Source: Periconia sp. R9002
Lineage: Eukaryota > Ascomycota > Dothideomycetes > Pleosporales > Periconiaceae
Length of the DNA: 64,000 nucleotides
Direction of reading: 5' to 3'
NCBI GenBank assembly: GCA_023627715.1
Contig: JAMAHW010000015.1
Location: 434,001 to 498,000, forward strand
Position numbers and translations under genes: made by a program. A model generated the notes under the pieces. The model did not search any database. It was not told the DNA's origin and worked only from the letters and a program-made list of their open reading frames with translations. Every line of letters starts with the position of its first letter. The stretch's first letter is position 1. Shown one piece after another: positions 44,111 through 56,779 of the stretch.

Positions 44111-45740
44111 TTATGCGACATTTTTACCGACGCTGGGTGTCTGTACACCTGGTTTTTCCATGTGCGTAGCTACTTCAAGCACGCTCGTCGCACTCTCGGT
44201 ACCATCCTCTACGCTCATGCCCAGTTTCCTCCTGGCAACCTCTTTCTGCCCCAGACCTACTACGTTGTCCACGGGTGACTGAGTGGCGCTTCCCTCTACT
44301 TGAGCATCGATTTCACTTTCGGTGGGCTGCAGCCAAGGCGCAGAGAGGCATCGTTTGACAAGTCGGACAGTCGTTTCGTCAGTGGGAGCAAAGTGATTCC
44401 CACTTGTTGTGAGAAGGTAGAGAAGCCGGCAGATATCGTCTTTCTTGTAATGCGGCGGTTTACTGATCTGACTATTGGTGAGGATCGGGTGCAGGACGCG
44501 AAGATATGTGTGTCGAAGTGCATTAGCAGCGGGGGAATCGGCGGGTAAATCAATCAAGTTCCTTAATATGACATCGACGAGAACATGTAAATCGTTCGTG
44601 TAGAAATATTCGGCTGTCTGGGGGTTTCCGAAGATGAGATATAACACTTTGAGGATGAGGAGCTGAAGTGAAGTCTCCGATTCCCTGTTCAGGAGGAGGA
44701 TCAAATTACAACCGAATGTCTTGTAAGTGGTGCCATGGGTAGAAATGGCCTTAATGACGCGGTTTGTCATGCCGGCACGGCCATCGTGTTGTTGCGTTGT
44801 GGATGCGACGAGGTATTGCTCGTTCAGTACCAACTAACGGATTATTAGATTCTGGCAGCATAAGCCATAGAGATTGACGTACCAGAACGCGTATCACGGG
44901 GTAATGATATGGATCATCGACGTCGCCAGAGACGCCTTCTATGATTTCGAGAAGGTAAAGAATGAACGAATCATCGACGGCCACTGCAGTCGCGGGTCAG
45001 CATGCTGTACTGCGTAGACTGTATGGTAGCCTGAAATAATTCCACGGTCCCGACGTACTGAAGTCTTCCCATTTGAGCCTCTGTATGCGCGAAGACTCAT
45101 ACATGAGCTCTAGCAATATCTGATGCAGCTTCGTATCCTCCTGCACAGTTGGATTTTGTATTAAATCCACCAGCCTTGGAAAGATGCCCTCCTCGTACAT
45201 CATTTCGAATGTAGAGTCGTTTCCGTTATTGCGGCCATCGAAGAGAAGAAAGGCCGACACCATGTGGAGTGTGGGGTTATCATCTTCCTGGTGGAGAGTG
45301 AGCGAGGGCAAAGAAGCGGGGAGGATAGCGGGCACACGAACCTGGAGAAGGCAGTACAAGATCTGGCGGCGCACATATTCCTTGTGGGAGTTGAACAGCT
45401 CGCCTTGAAGGAGGCGGTATACGCATTTTGCTATGTTGTAGTCGGTTTGGAGGTATTCGGCTATGGGTGGTCAACGGCACGTCTCTTTTGGGGTTTGCGA
45501 TAGCGGGCGCGTACACTTGTAGCTGGTTGTGATTTCGAGATAGGAGCGGAGAGCATTATCTATAAATTCGTGCTCCTGGCAGCGGGTGGAGACAATGTCG
45601 TCGAGCTCTGCAGGGCGGAAGGGGGATCATTAGTGAGTGTATGAGGGCGTGGATATGTAGAAGAAGGGTTGCACTGGACAGTACTCACCATCCCAGAACT
45701 GCGTCTCATTGTCGAGGTTGTAGGATACCTCAAAGGCCAT
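44111..45740 (-). CDS. LDB17: Ldb17/Dip1 family actin regulator (SPIN90 leucine-rich domain)
   Basis: Endocytic cortical-patch protein; in fission yeast Dip1 activates the Arp2/3 complex without a pre-existing filament. Six exons: 45740-45689, 45607-45515, 45460-45342, 45287-45059, 44983-44883 and 44833-44111, giving 438 residues. The family core is plain: NPTLHMVSAFLLFDGR, TFGCNLILLLNRESETSLQL, NPQTAEYFYTNDLHVLVDVI and ALRHTYLRVLHPILTNSQ. The C-terminal 100 residues are hydrophilic; in Ldb17 this part often holds proline motifs, but few are visible here. The third intron (45341-45288) has a GTTCGT donor, is 54 nt long and free of stops, so an 18-residue insertion is possible if it is retained. 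The start MAFEVSYNLDNETQFWD is the first ATG. Confidence 0.9.
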
Positions 45741-46342
45741 TCTTGGATCGCGGACCAGCCACTGCACACATCCTCCCGAGCCTGTGCAGGACTTGGGTTT
45801 TGGGGTGGTTCGTATTGGGAACTTGGGCGCGGCGGTGAGCTCGAGAGGTGGTGGTGGAGTCTGGTGATTTGGATTCAAGTGTGTGCAAGAAAGTGGTCGG
45901 TCATCCATACCTGCCCTGTCTCGGCAACGCGTGCGTCACTGAGCCAGCAGGGGCGTTTGCGACGATGATTAGAATACATCCATGTCATGCAAAAGCACGT
46001 CGGCATCTTCACACGGCTACACGGTTAACTCGACTGACATTTCCAACAACATGGCCCAATCCATTGTACATGTAGCACGCGTCGTCGATCTGTGATATCT
46101 CGTGCCTTCACCCCACCTTCGCTCCGATCACGCGCCTTGCGATTCAGGATACAGACACACAGTTACAATGATTACAAGTATTTCGTGCACAGTTTCAGAC
46201 ACGATATTATATAATCGCTGGAGAGAGAAAAAAAGAGGCTGTAGAACTACATAATCTCGTGCAAAGACGCCGGAAAAAATACCTTGCACCCCCGCAATGA
46301 ATGTAATGATGAACCAACACCACAAACTCCACTCCACTTCCT
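45741..46342. other. Intergenic region upstream of LDB17 and downstream of the DnaJ gene
   Basis: Both neighbours are on the minus strand, so this 600-bp stretch should contain the LDB17 promoter on its left part and the DnaJ 3' untranslated region on its right part. Short frames of under 100 codons show no recognisable domain. Confidence 0.45.
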
Positions 46343-47959
46343 CTAAAAACCACCGAATCCTCCTTGCTGGAACTTGAACTGTGCCCCGCCGGGGAAACCA
46401 CCGCCCTGCTGGAAGAAGAAATTGCCTGCACCGCCTCCAAATGGTGAGCCATGGAAGGGGTTTCCGCCTTGCTGCTGCTCCGGGTTGTTGGGGTCGTCGC
46501 CATTGTCGAAGCGTTCCTTCAGCTCAGGAGTCGAGAGAACTTCGTATGCTTCGTTGATGGCAGACATCTTCTTCTGCGCTTCCTCGGGAGTAAGGTTTTG
46601 CGACGCAGCCTTGTCGGGATGGTAGAGTTTGGACATTTTTCGGTAGGCTTTCTTGATGGTCCGCTCATCGGCATCGCGATCAACGCCCAGAACCTTGTAG
46701 TAGTCCTTCTGCTTGGATCGCTTAAGGAGCTTGTGCGCCTTCGAAAGCAGCTCTTGAAGTTTCTGAGTTTGACCGTGGTGTTCTTTCGCTTGTTCAAGAG
46801 TGCGGATCGCCTCTTCGAATTCGTCTGCGTCGAGCTGTTGCGATCCTTTATGGATGAGGCCGTGGAGTGAATTGGGGTTTAATTCTAAAGCTTCTTTACA
46901 ATACGGTGTGCCCTTCTTGAGACTGTTCATCTACATGCAAGTTAGTATTTAATAGGATGCTTGATGAGGTGGCATTCTTACCTCGACGTAAGCTTCACAC
47001 GTCCGCTCCACCAACTCTTGGTAGAGACCCTGGGGAGCGTTCTTGTATATGTAGCCCAGCTCCACATACTCGTTAAAGTCTTGCTTGACTTCCTTCAGCA
47101 AGCCTGGCTCCTCCTCACCACGATCGATCAACGACTTGGATGCGGTAGCAAACTGCCGCTTTTCAAAGTTTTGGCGGACCTTCTTGAGCTTTTTGTCCAA
47201 GTTCTTCTCCCTTCTTCTCAGCTTCATGCACGTTTTGTTGTCCGGGTCGGATTGTAGACATTGTGCTATATGCTTGATACCTTTATCCGGCTCACCCAAC
47301 GAGTAGAAGGCCATGGCCGAACTCTGTAGATGCGGCTGAATATCGCCCTTGTTGATCTGGAGAAGGTGCTGCAAGTCACCAATGCCCTCCACCACCTCGC
47401 CCTTTTCGAACCGACATCTGGCTCTGGTCTTGCGGATGTCGTAGGCTGCGCCGGCGACGACGATGGCCGTGCCTGCGTGTGAAATGCAAGAGTCCCAGTC
47501 GCCCTTCTCTTCAGCTTCCTTTGCTGCTGCGGCAGCGCGCTCGGCTTCTTCAAGCTGAGCTACCTCGTCGGTCTTACCGGCGGCCTCATAGTCTTTGCGC
47601 GCAGCCTCCCATTCCGCTTTTCTTGCTTTTATCTTGGCCCTTTGCACCAATGCGCCTTCAAAATCAGGCTTCAATTCCAGCACCTTGTCGAAGTCCTGTT
47701 GCGCCTGCTGTGCTCTACCGAGCGATAGGTATGCGGCGCCGCGGCGGAAGAAGGTGAGGTAGTTCTTGGGGTCGCGGGCAATGGCGGCATCGAAATATAC
47801 GAGGGCATCTTGGGAGTCTCCGGTGGCGAGCTTCACACCGGCATCTTTGATTAATTGCGAAACAGGAATATCGGAGGGAATGTCTGCGGCGGAAAGGGCG
47901 TGGGTGAGGGGAGCGGTAGAGAGAAGGCCCAGGGCCAGGGTTGAGAGGCTCAGGATCAT
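46343..47959 (-). CDS. ER-lumenal TPR and J-domain co-chaperone (DNAJC3/P58IPK-like)
   Basis: Hsp40 partner of the ER Hsp70 (BiP/Kar2) in protein folding. Exons 47959-46982 and 46930-46343 give 521 residues. A signal peptide starts the protein (MILSLSTLALGLLSTAPLTHALSA). About nine TPR units follow (VKLATGDSQDALVYFDAAIA, RGAAYLSLGRAQQAQQDF, HKGSQQLDADEFEEAIRTLE). The J domain spans about 402-470 with KDYYKVLGVDRDADERTIKK and the essential HPD at H430 (KLYHPDKA). The C-terminus is a Gly/Phe/Gln-rich tail ending FQQGGFGGF. No KDEL/HDEL-type retrieval signal ends the protein. A TATAAA element lies about 115 bp upstream of the start, near an ACGTG core. A longer open frame upstream lacks a good start and would bury the signal peptide. 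Confidence 0.93.
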
Positions 47960-48407
47960 GTTGTGGATGCGACGAAGGCGAATGAGTGACACGGGTAGGG
48001 TTGGAAACGGGAAGGGCAAAGGAAACAGAGACAAAGTGTCCTGAAGTAACGCAGTGCGACGGCGGGCTCGGGAGTTTATATCATGGACGTGGTTGTGGAA
48101 GTGGACACCTTTTGCTTTGATCAATCGACGAGCCACATCTGGGCCCCCCCCGGCATAAACGTAGCCAAGTCCCGACTCCCGCCACTGGGGTTCTATGACA
48201 TGTGCGTACAGATACGCAGGGATCAGACATGGGCAACCGATAGCCATGGAGTAGGCGACGACGACATCTGACGACCATTTGTTATCGACCGTTTGCCTTT
48301 CACGACACTCGTCGTGCCTTACAATCACGGGAAAAAGAGCCATAACCAAGGGCATCGCTTCGTATCGCATCGCATCTCATCCCATCGGCAGACAAAGACA
48401 CGGACAC
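47960..48407. promoter_or_regulatory. Divergent promoter region of the DnaJ gene and the GH5 gene
   Basis: 448 bp between outward start codons. On the DnaJ side the minus strand carries GATATAAAC at about 48082-48074. The sequence GGACGTGG at 48085-48092 resembles the UPRE core (TGACGTGG) bound by Hac1-type factors. For an ER co-chaperone an unfolded-protein-response element would make sense, but one imperfect match is weak evidence. Confidence 0.4.
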
Positions 48408-50830
48408 ATGGCGCCTCTCCGCCTCCGCATCGATGGACGCACCTTTAGGGACTCGGACAATCGTGAAGTGACGCTCCACGGCATCAACTGTGCCGCCGAT
48501 GCCAAATTCCCAGCCACTCCCGATCAGCCTTCACACGTCGCCGATAAGTTTTTCGAAGGCGACACCGTCTCTTTTGTTGGCCGTCCGTTTTCCGTCCAAG
48601 ATGCTCACTCACACTTCGCCCGCCTACATAGCTGGGGATACAACACCATAAGATATGTCTTTACGTGGGAGGCGATAGAGCACGAGGGTCCTGGAAAATA
48701 TGATGAGGAGTGGATACAGCACACCCTTGCCATATTACGAATCGCAAAGCAGTATTCTTTTAATATCTTTATGGACCCGCATCAGGATGTTGTATGTAGG
48801 TTCTGCAATAAACTATCGGCTCTCCTTTCTAACTCTCCACGCCTAGTGGTCCCGCTTCACTGGTGGCTCCGGTGCTCCCATGTGGACGCTCTACGCTTGT
48901 GGGTTGGACCCCACCACGTTTGCCATCAATGAGGCTGCATTTGTTCAGAATACCTACCCAGAGCCAACCAAATTCCCCAAGATGGTCTGGGCCACCAATT
49001 ACTCAAAGCTGGCTTGTCAGGTCATCTTCACCGTTTTCTTTGCAGGCAAGGTGTTTGCTCCCAAGGCCATCATCGACGGGAAAAACATCCAGGATTACCT
49101 CCAGGACCACTACATCGGAGCCGTTGCGCATTTGGCCAAACGCATCAAGGAGGCGGGTGACCTTTGGGGAGACCCGGTAGTCGGATTCGAGAGTTTGAAC
49201 GAGCCCAACCGAGGTATCATTGGTTATCAAGATATCACCGTGGTCCCTAGCGAGCAGAAACTACAGTTGGGAAAAAATCCAACTGCGTGGCAGGCCATTC
49301 TCACTGGATCAGGAAGAGCTTGTGAAGTCGAGACGTGGGATTTTGGAGGACTAGGGCCGTTCAAGTCGGGCTCAGCACTGATCGACCCTCAAGGCACGGC
49401 AGCCTGGCTTCCTAAAAATTATCCGGACACGAAATATGGCTGGAAACGCGACCCTGGATGGCAGCTAGGTGACTGTTTATGGGCACAGCATGGTGTCTGG
49501 GACCCAGAGACTGACACACTTCTCAAGAAGGACTACTTTGGCAAACACCCTACCGATGGCACAACCATCGACGTTGATTACTTTACCAATCACTGGTTCA
49601 TGGAGCATTATCGTGCATACAGCAAGGCAATCAAGTCGGTATTCCCGGATTCTTTGATGTTCTGCCAGCCTCCCGTTTTCGAAATCCCACCTAGTATCAA
49701 GGGCACCAAGGATGACGACCCCAACATGATCTACTGCCCGCATTTCTACGATGGTATCACTCTCATGTCCAAGAAATGGTGCGTATGATTCTTGATGGCC
49801 GCATGAAAACCACTAACGCGACACAGGAACCGGGTGTGGAACGTGGATGTGTTTGGTGTTCTCAGAGGGAAATACTTGACACCAGCTTTTGCGATTAAAA
49901 TCGGGGAGACTGCGATTCGAAATTGTTTCGCTCACCAACTCTCGGCTATGCGGCAGGAAGGATTGGACTACATGGGCAACCATCCTTGCATCTTCTCTGA
50001 AATCGGCATTCCGTACGACATGGACGACCAATACGCATACAAAACAGGCAACTACAGCAGTCAGATCGCGGCTCTGGATGCGAATCATTTTGCTTTAGAA
50101 GAGAGTAAAGTAAATGGATACACATTATGGACTTATGTGGCCACTGTGAGTATAGGCACGACACGTACAAAGTATTCCATTGACAGGCCTGCAGAACACG
50201 CATTACTGGGGAGACCAGTGGAACGGGGAAGACCTTTCCATCTTCTCACTAGACGACAAAGCAGTAACAGGGGGCGCTTTCACGGAGGCAGAATCACGGG
50301 CTTCGCTTGACATGAATTCGCCCTCGTTCTCCCGAGCGCAATCCTCGTCGGATACGTTGGGAGTCAGTCCTGGAAATCTACGCAAAACGCTATCAGCAGA
50401 CCAGATGAGCTCCAAATCGGGCAATGGGGATATGCGGGGTCTGCGTGCAGCTGAGGCGTTCATTCGGCCTACGCCGATGGCTACACACGGCGATGTGACC
50501 AAATTCGTTTTCGACCTCAAGAGCTCGATATTTACCTTCTCGCTTGTGGCGCCCAGCGCAACGGCAGAAAACAAGCCTACCCTCCTATACCTTCCCGAGT
50601 TCCATTTTCCGTCTGGACAGACGACGGTAGAGGCCAGCGGCGGAAAATGGAGCATCTTCACGGAAGAGACCAACGGGGCGGAGCAGCAGATATTACAGTG
50701 GTGGCACGCGGAAGGCGAGCAGACGATTACAGTGAAGGGAGTGGTGCGCAAGCAAGGGGGGCCATTGGGAACGGAGGAGGACGAAGGATATTTGCAGCAG
50801 TGCCAAAGAGCAGCATGCGCTGTCATGTAA
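48408..50830 (+). CDS. GH5 glycolipid beta-glucosidase (EGCrP2/steryl-glucosidase-like)
   Basis: Retaining glycoside hydrolase, in the known family acting on glucosylceramide or sterol glucosides. Exons 48408-48791, 48847-49778, 49827-50145 and 50195-50830 give 756 residues. The GH5 barrel occupies about residues 15-560. It starts with the family motif VTLHGINCAADAKFPATP and contains WGYNTIRYVFTWEAIEH and FNIFMDPHQDVWSRF. The acid/base is E247 in FESLNEPN and the nucleophile E497 in CIFSEIGIPYD. HYWGDQWNGEDLSIFS lies just past the barrel. A serine-rich stretch (about 575-625) precedes a C-terminal beta-sandwich-like domain ending CQRAACAVM. No signal peptide is visible, so it is probably cytosolic or vacuole-associated. 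Confidence 0.92.
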
Positions 50831-51821
50831 GCCTTGGCGGTATACGCTATAGGTATACAGAAGCTGTACGGATGGGGTCTCGCTTGGAGGGTTATTTCAG
50901 CTGGGATTTGATTGGATGGGGCTTTGACATGCATGGTGATGTAATCAGAGATGACGCCGGGATGTTTTTTGGATTAGCTGGATTGGGCGTTGTTTGCATT
51001 ACTTTGCATTCAGTCATGTAACGTTAACCATGGTATAACGAGCAACTATTGGAGCGGGTGGATGTACATTTTTTTTTCTGTTAGAGGAGCACACAAGTTG
51101 GGATACATTGGGCATGGTGTAGATTGCTTATAAGAGCGGACAAAGACTCATATCTACATAGTTCAATGATATCCAATGAACCTGTCCCATTAGCCTCATG
51201 TTAGGCAACAGCAGCCGTCCAAGACAAACAAAAACAAAAGCTCTCGACGGGATTTGCTTGCTCAACACGACAAAAGGGTTGGTTACTTAGGTAATGTTAC
51301 ACAGGTCTGGCAGGCACATGACACCGCGACCAGTGCTAGGCGCGATTCATTTCTCCTCCAGTCCCTCTCCGACAGAGTCCCACTTTGGTAACCTCGACTG
51401 CAAGCCGACAGCTACATGTACCTCTCTCACCTCCTCGACTCCACCGCCGTTTTTCATGCACACGCTCACTTTGCTTCTCCTCTGAACTCCCTTCACTCTC
51501 TTTTCTGACCCTAGCTTCGGGTCATCCATGAAATTCGGCTCACGGCGCGCATCAGCCCATCCATCTGCCTGTCACCCACCCACGCTTCGGCTTCACATCT
51601 AGCCCATCTCATCTGCCCTACCATACCCACGTCGCCGCAAAAAACCGCGCCTGCAACCTCACCGCTCCCTCAACAATCACAAGCACGCACAACGGAGCAC
51701 AGTGCAGCACAATCCTTGGCAACAATCGTTGCGCCTTCCTCCACCTAAATCAATCTCTCGTCCGCCCGGGCACTTTTGCAGTCGCCAGCCAGACTGACTG
51801 CTCTAAGCCTGCCTGCCTGCC
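50831..51821. other. Intergenic region before the exportin gene
   Basis: About 990 bp. The left part should hold the GH5 3' untranslated sequence. The right part (51340-51810) is strongly C/T-rich, typical of a fungal promoter and leader. Short frames there have no recognisable domain. Confidence 0.5.
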
Positions 51822-54800
51822 ATGGACCCATCGGACAGATCCCCGCAGGCTGGTCTAGCCAACGGTCACAGTCACGCCTCCGCCGACCTCACACAAGTCC
51901 TGCAGGCGCTGCAGGCCATATACAATCCATCCTCGACCAATGACACTCGCCGCGATGCCACCACCTTCCTCGAGGAAGCAAAACGCCATCCGCAAGCCCC
52001 ATTTCACGGCTATACCCTCGCCCGCGAGACGTCGCAGCCAGCACAGCTCCGCCATTATGGTCTTACCATGCTGGAGTTTTCAATAAAATACAAGTGGGAC
52101 GATTTCTCGACTGGTGAATTGGAAGCTATGCGTAATTACATTGTGCAGTTGGCGCAAAATGTGACGGCAGATGACCCGGTATATTTACGGAACAAAATAG
52201 CTCAGTTATGGACCGAGGTTGCAAAGCGGACGTGGGGTGATGAATGGATGAATATGGACCAGCAGCTGGTCGAATTGTGGCACACATCGCTCCACCACCA
52301 GGCCGTTGTACTGTATGTTCTTGAAACGCTGTCCGAGGAAATCTTCAACCGTGAGGACGCGACAGCTGGGCTACGAGGTTCTGATCTTGGTCGAGCATGT
52401 GTCGAAGTTTTTACACCAGTTGCTGTGCTTACGGAACATCTCCCCAACCGCGATAAAAATTTAGATGTGCGCTACGGGGACGAAGGTTGGCTTAAGAGGT
52501 TATGCGACAATCTATCGTGGTGTTTATCCCAAGACTACCAGAACCAAGAAAACATACGGACTGCTGGGGTGAAGACAATTAATGCCATTCGCGCCTGTAT
52601 GACGTGGGTCATTCCAAAAGCGATCGTGGCGGTTCAAGTAATTGAGCACGTGTGCAAGGCGCTTGCTGTGCCAGTGGTAGATTTACAAATTGTATGGCGC
52701 CCCTTAACGTTCCATTCCAAAAGTTTAGTGACTGACAATGCTTTCTCTGCGCAAAGGCTGCTATCGATGTATTACAAGCAACATATAGTCGACACCACGT
52801 CCCCGACGACGAATTCCAAGAGCTAGTATGCCCAATGTTCACACCCGGGAATGTGTCACTGTTAAGAGAAGTGTACGGATGGACACTCTCGGATATGGAC
52901 GTAAACGATTTGAACGTACAAAAATACACATTATGCAAGAAGTTGGCAGAAGTAGGTTGGACCGGCATCCCCACCCCTTAAACCTTACTAATATACCCAG
53001 TTGGCACATAGCCTTGGGCTCTTCATTGAACGCAAACCTCAGAATATACCCGAAGGCAGTGACTTGCCTGGAATCTTCCAACTGCTATTCGATATCTGCC
53101 GGAATCCAAGCCTTGTCGTGTCTGTTCCCGTGCTTCACTGCTGGACCAAACTTCTGCGCTCGCAAATCGTGCGTGATTCCGAGTATGTAACGCAAATGGT
53201 CGGCGGTCTACTAGAAACCTGCTGTGCACGATTGATACGGTATGAAGTTTTCCCAGAAGATTCGGAAGACATCACGATTTTGTTTTTGAACGAAGATATC
53301 GACACCATACCCGAACGACATGCATTCCTAGGCAACTATCGGCGCTTCTGCGCAGACCTAATTGATGTTCTGGTCAGGCGAACGCCCGTAGAAGCAATGG
53401 AGCACATCTTGAGCCAAGCTTCGAATACATTCCAAAACCTCTATTCCCAACACCCTCCGTTCAACCCGGAAAATTTTGCCAAGAATTCGCCTCCCGTGCT
53501 TCAAGTTGACGCCCAAGTAACCATTATCGATGCGGCTCTGAAGGGATATCTGAAATGGCTTTCAACTCACGGCGAAAATCCGCAAGAAGACGAGCGAAGC
53601 AGAACAGCAATGGAAGATTCTTTCGAACAATGGGCCAGGCAACTTCTCCAAGCCAAGTTTGAGGATCCTGAAATTTCCAAGAAAGTCATCCAGCTCATGT
53701 CAACATTCTCCACCAAAGCCCTAGCTGACCGCCCCGGCTTCGCTCTCACTTTCTTGGAGTATCTGCTCACCATGAGACTTCTCGATAAACCTTCTTACAC
53801 TCAGTATTCTGATGCTGTAAAAGACCTCGAACGGATATGCAGCCTGGAAATGCAGAAACTGGCCATGAAGTTCCCAGATAGCTTCATGGATGTGTATGAG
53901 AGCCTGGAAAATAAGGTCAACGAAATGATTGCTGATCCTTCGACCGACGAGCGCCAGCGCATGGCTTACTCGGCTTTCCTGTTCATCATCATCCATCGCT
54001 CCACAAAGCTAGATCGCTCGACACAAGAGGCTCGTATGAAGCAGATGATGGGCCAAGTCAACAGGGCCTGGCAGAATGAGGAACTGACGAACTCAATCTC
54101 AGATTTTCGGTCGTTTTGTGGCGTTTTGGGTATGGGAAAGCTGCCGGACTTTTTGTCTGCGAACAACTTCAGGGGCGTGCAAGACTGGTCTGAACAGCCG
54201 TTGAACAGCGAAGGGCAAGCACTTCAAACAAGCATTATCGACTCGGCTCAACATATCCCTCTGCGGCTGACGAAAACACTTCTTGCCGCTTCCACGGAAA
54301 AACTTCGTGACGGCTCTACGGCTTATGAGATGGCTGCTGCACTATGGGCGGAGTCAATACCCTTCATGCTGCCCAACCTCCTCCAGATCATAAGTCACGC
54401 ACAAGCTTTCAATGATGTGGATAGTAACTGGTCTCATCTTCCCCCAGATCTTCAGCAGGTCATCCGGAGAGTGTTGACTGACCGATTTTGGCAAGCTGGC
54501 ATCTCTACGGAGAGCCGAGACGACTTTTTCGCTCGTGTGAGTGGATCCAAGAGCACCTACGAGGGCTTTGCATCCACTGTCAGGGGAACTGTTAGGCAAA
54601 TACGAGAGAGCTCTTACTATATACTATACTCCCTCGCTCGCTTCAAAGACTACTTTTACGCGATACCCGATCTCCCTGGCCCCCTTAGCCAGGCACTATT
54701 TGGTCATGCACATGCCCTGACCGCTCATCATCTTTCCGTCTTGCTCACTGTGTCCACGCATCTCATCGAGGGCTGTCCGCACCCTTTGCGACCACACTTC

Positions 54801-55668
54801 TTGCCGCCTATGATACAAGGTTTGTTTCGGGAACTCAACAGGAAGATCTCAAGCGAGTGGGATCAGATTAGCACTCAAGTGGTGCAATCTGGTGAGAACG
54901 ACAACCTCACAGACGAGATGAAGACAGAAAGCATACTACGACAGCTCACGTACTCTTCAGTCTCCCTTGTCGCTGTCCTGCTTGATTCAAGACAAGGTAA
55001 ATGCAACTGACCTGCAAGCGTATTAGAGTCCTGTATTCACTGACTCCCTCACAGAATTCGTCGAGTACTCCAAAAAAGAAGACGGCCACCCAATGTGCGA
55101 CTACATCCTAAGCGCGCCCGAAGCCCTCGAGCCCATCTTTGTTTTCTGCAACTCGTGCATCCGAGTCCGCGACTCGCGATCCGTCATTACCGTTGTTCGC
55201 GTCCTGCGCATGCTTCTCCCCCGCTTCAAAGAAAAAGGACCCATCCGCGACTACTTCTGCAACGACATTCTCAAGAGTGCAATCACGTCTCTGCACGAAC
55301 CCTACTTCGTCGACTGCCAAAAGGACCTCGCGTCCCTCATCGCTGGCATCATCCACCTCGACGACGACCTCCCCCGCTCCATCATCCTCACCCTCCCCGG
55401 CATGGGCGATCCCACCCGCGTCGACCGTCGTCTGGCCAAGCTGCGCAGCGTGAACCGCAGCGACGATCGCATGCAGCGCAGCATCGTGCTGGATCTACTG
55501 AGCAGCGTTCGAGGCGTGAGCATCCACGAGCAAGGTCGGATCGAGCGGGCGAAACCAAAGAAGAAGTCAGCCATCCAGGAACAGTACATGAGCGTCGATC
55601 AGCCCGCAACGATTGTGAGGGGCACGAGTCCTGGGTTGGAGGGCGTGGCGGGCATGTTTGGAGATTAG
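51822..55668 (+). CDS. MSN5: Karyopherin Msn5/exportin-5
   Basis: Ran-dependent nuclear transport receptor. Yeast Msn5 exports phosphorylated proteins and imports RPA; animal exportin-5 exports pre-microRNA. Exons 51822-52691, 52757-52951, 53001-54996 and 55055-55668 give 1224 residues, close to the family length. The N-terminus holds the importin-beta-like HEAT repeats (LEEAKRHPQAPFHGYTLARE, AQLRHYGLTMLEFSIKYKWD). This is followed by the exportin-1/5 helical block (NKIAQLWTEVAKRTWGDEW). Most of the protein is helical repeats without other domains. The C-terminus is hydrophilic (AKPKKKSAIQEQYMSVD). All introns keep phase. In fungi both protein and RNA cargo are possible; the sequence does not decide this. 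Confidence 0.94.
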
Positions 55669-56779
55669 GCATCGGGACCTGGAGGAAAACTAGAGAAGTA
55701 GAAGAAAAAAATGGGTTCTCGTTTTATGGGAGGTTTCCTTCTTGCTCTTTTTTGGTCGCTGGAATTGTGGGTTTTGACCTCTTTTTAAAACGTTTGTGTA
55801 TGTAGATATACCGAGCAAGACTTTCTTAATGTTTGCATTTTCCTTAAACTTGGAGAGATGATGGTACGGGGGTTTCAATACCCTTCTTTCCTTTTTTTGC
55901 TCTTCTTTCTCTCTGTGGCATGCATGCATGGACATCCATTAGACTAGCATTTTGTAGTTTTGTATGTATTGATGTATCTGAAGTACGTTAAACCAGGTAA
56001 CATTCTCTTCAGGGATATCATGCGACTAAATTCATCACAAGGCATCGATTTATGCCAATCGGACTCCCTGTTCGTGAAATACCGATGAGGTAGAGTTGGT
56101 ATGCGTACGTACAAATTTCCTTTGAATTGTTCTCGTCGTTGACCGTTCGTGTGACTAAAGCTTACATGTACGTAATTATGTACATATGTACCTTACCCCG
56201 CCACCATCCCGATCCCATCCTATCCAATACTTGCAGCTTTGTGTCCAGGACCTGCTTACCTCACATCTCCCTCACGCGTGAAAAAAACGTAACTGCGTCC
56301 GTCCGGTTTTGTCTGGCTTGCATCGAGGTATCTTTTTTTAGTGCTGATTCTTCTAAATGCTTACTACCGGAATGACTTTTGTTCCCTCAATGCGTGATGG
56401 GTCTGCGGGTTTATAATCAATGCGTTGAGTCGATCGGAAAATTACTTGAACGGTGGTGATTGGTGAGAGCTTTGAGCTGGAGCTGCTGGGTATATAGGGA
56501 GGGAAGGAAGGTGGGTGGGTGAGGGTTTGCTTATTTCTTGTTCATGTTCTTGTTCTCTTTTGTTGGCTTCCGTGTTGAACGATACTGAATGATATAGGAA
56601 ACTCCTTGAGTAGGCATGTAGGTTTTCGTCTTGTCTTGAGTATGTTACTGACATTGATGAATGGTAGATTCATACATACGCACCGCTTCTTCCTCTTCTT
56701 CCGACTAACTCCAGCGAACAGACACCAAACCCCCAACTCCACCCATCCATCCCCAGAAGGAAAAAAAGGGGGGGAAAAC
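55669..56779. other. Intergenic region between MSN5 and the IPNS-like gene
   Basis: About 1.1 kb. T-rich tracts near 55727-55800 and 55888-55915 fit the MSN5 3' untranslated region, and the final 150 bp are pyrimidine/CCA-rich leader. Frames here are below about 130 codons, without known domains. Confidence 0.5.

Noticed and set aside
46949..48370. Upstream extension of the DnaJ-TPR gene
   Set aside because: The extension would bury a clear signal peptide and crosses the TATA element; the ATG at 47959 gives the expected ER protein.
56606..56779. Upstream extension of the IPNS-like gene
   Set aside because: The added residues are low-complexity and the family domain begins just after the ATG at 56780.
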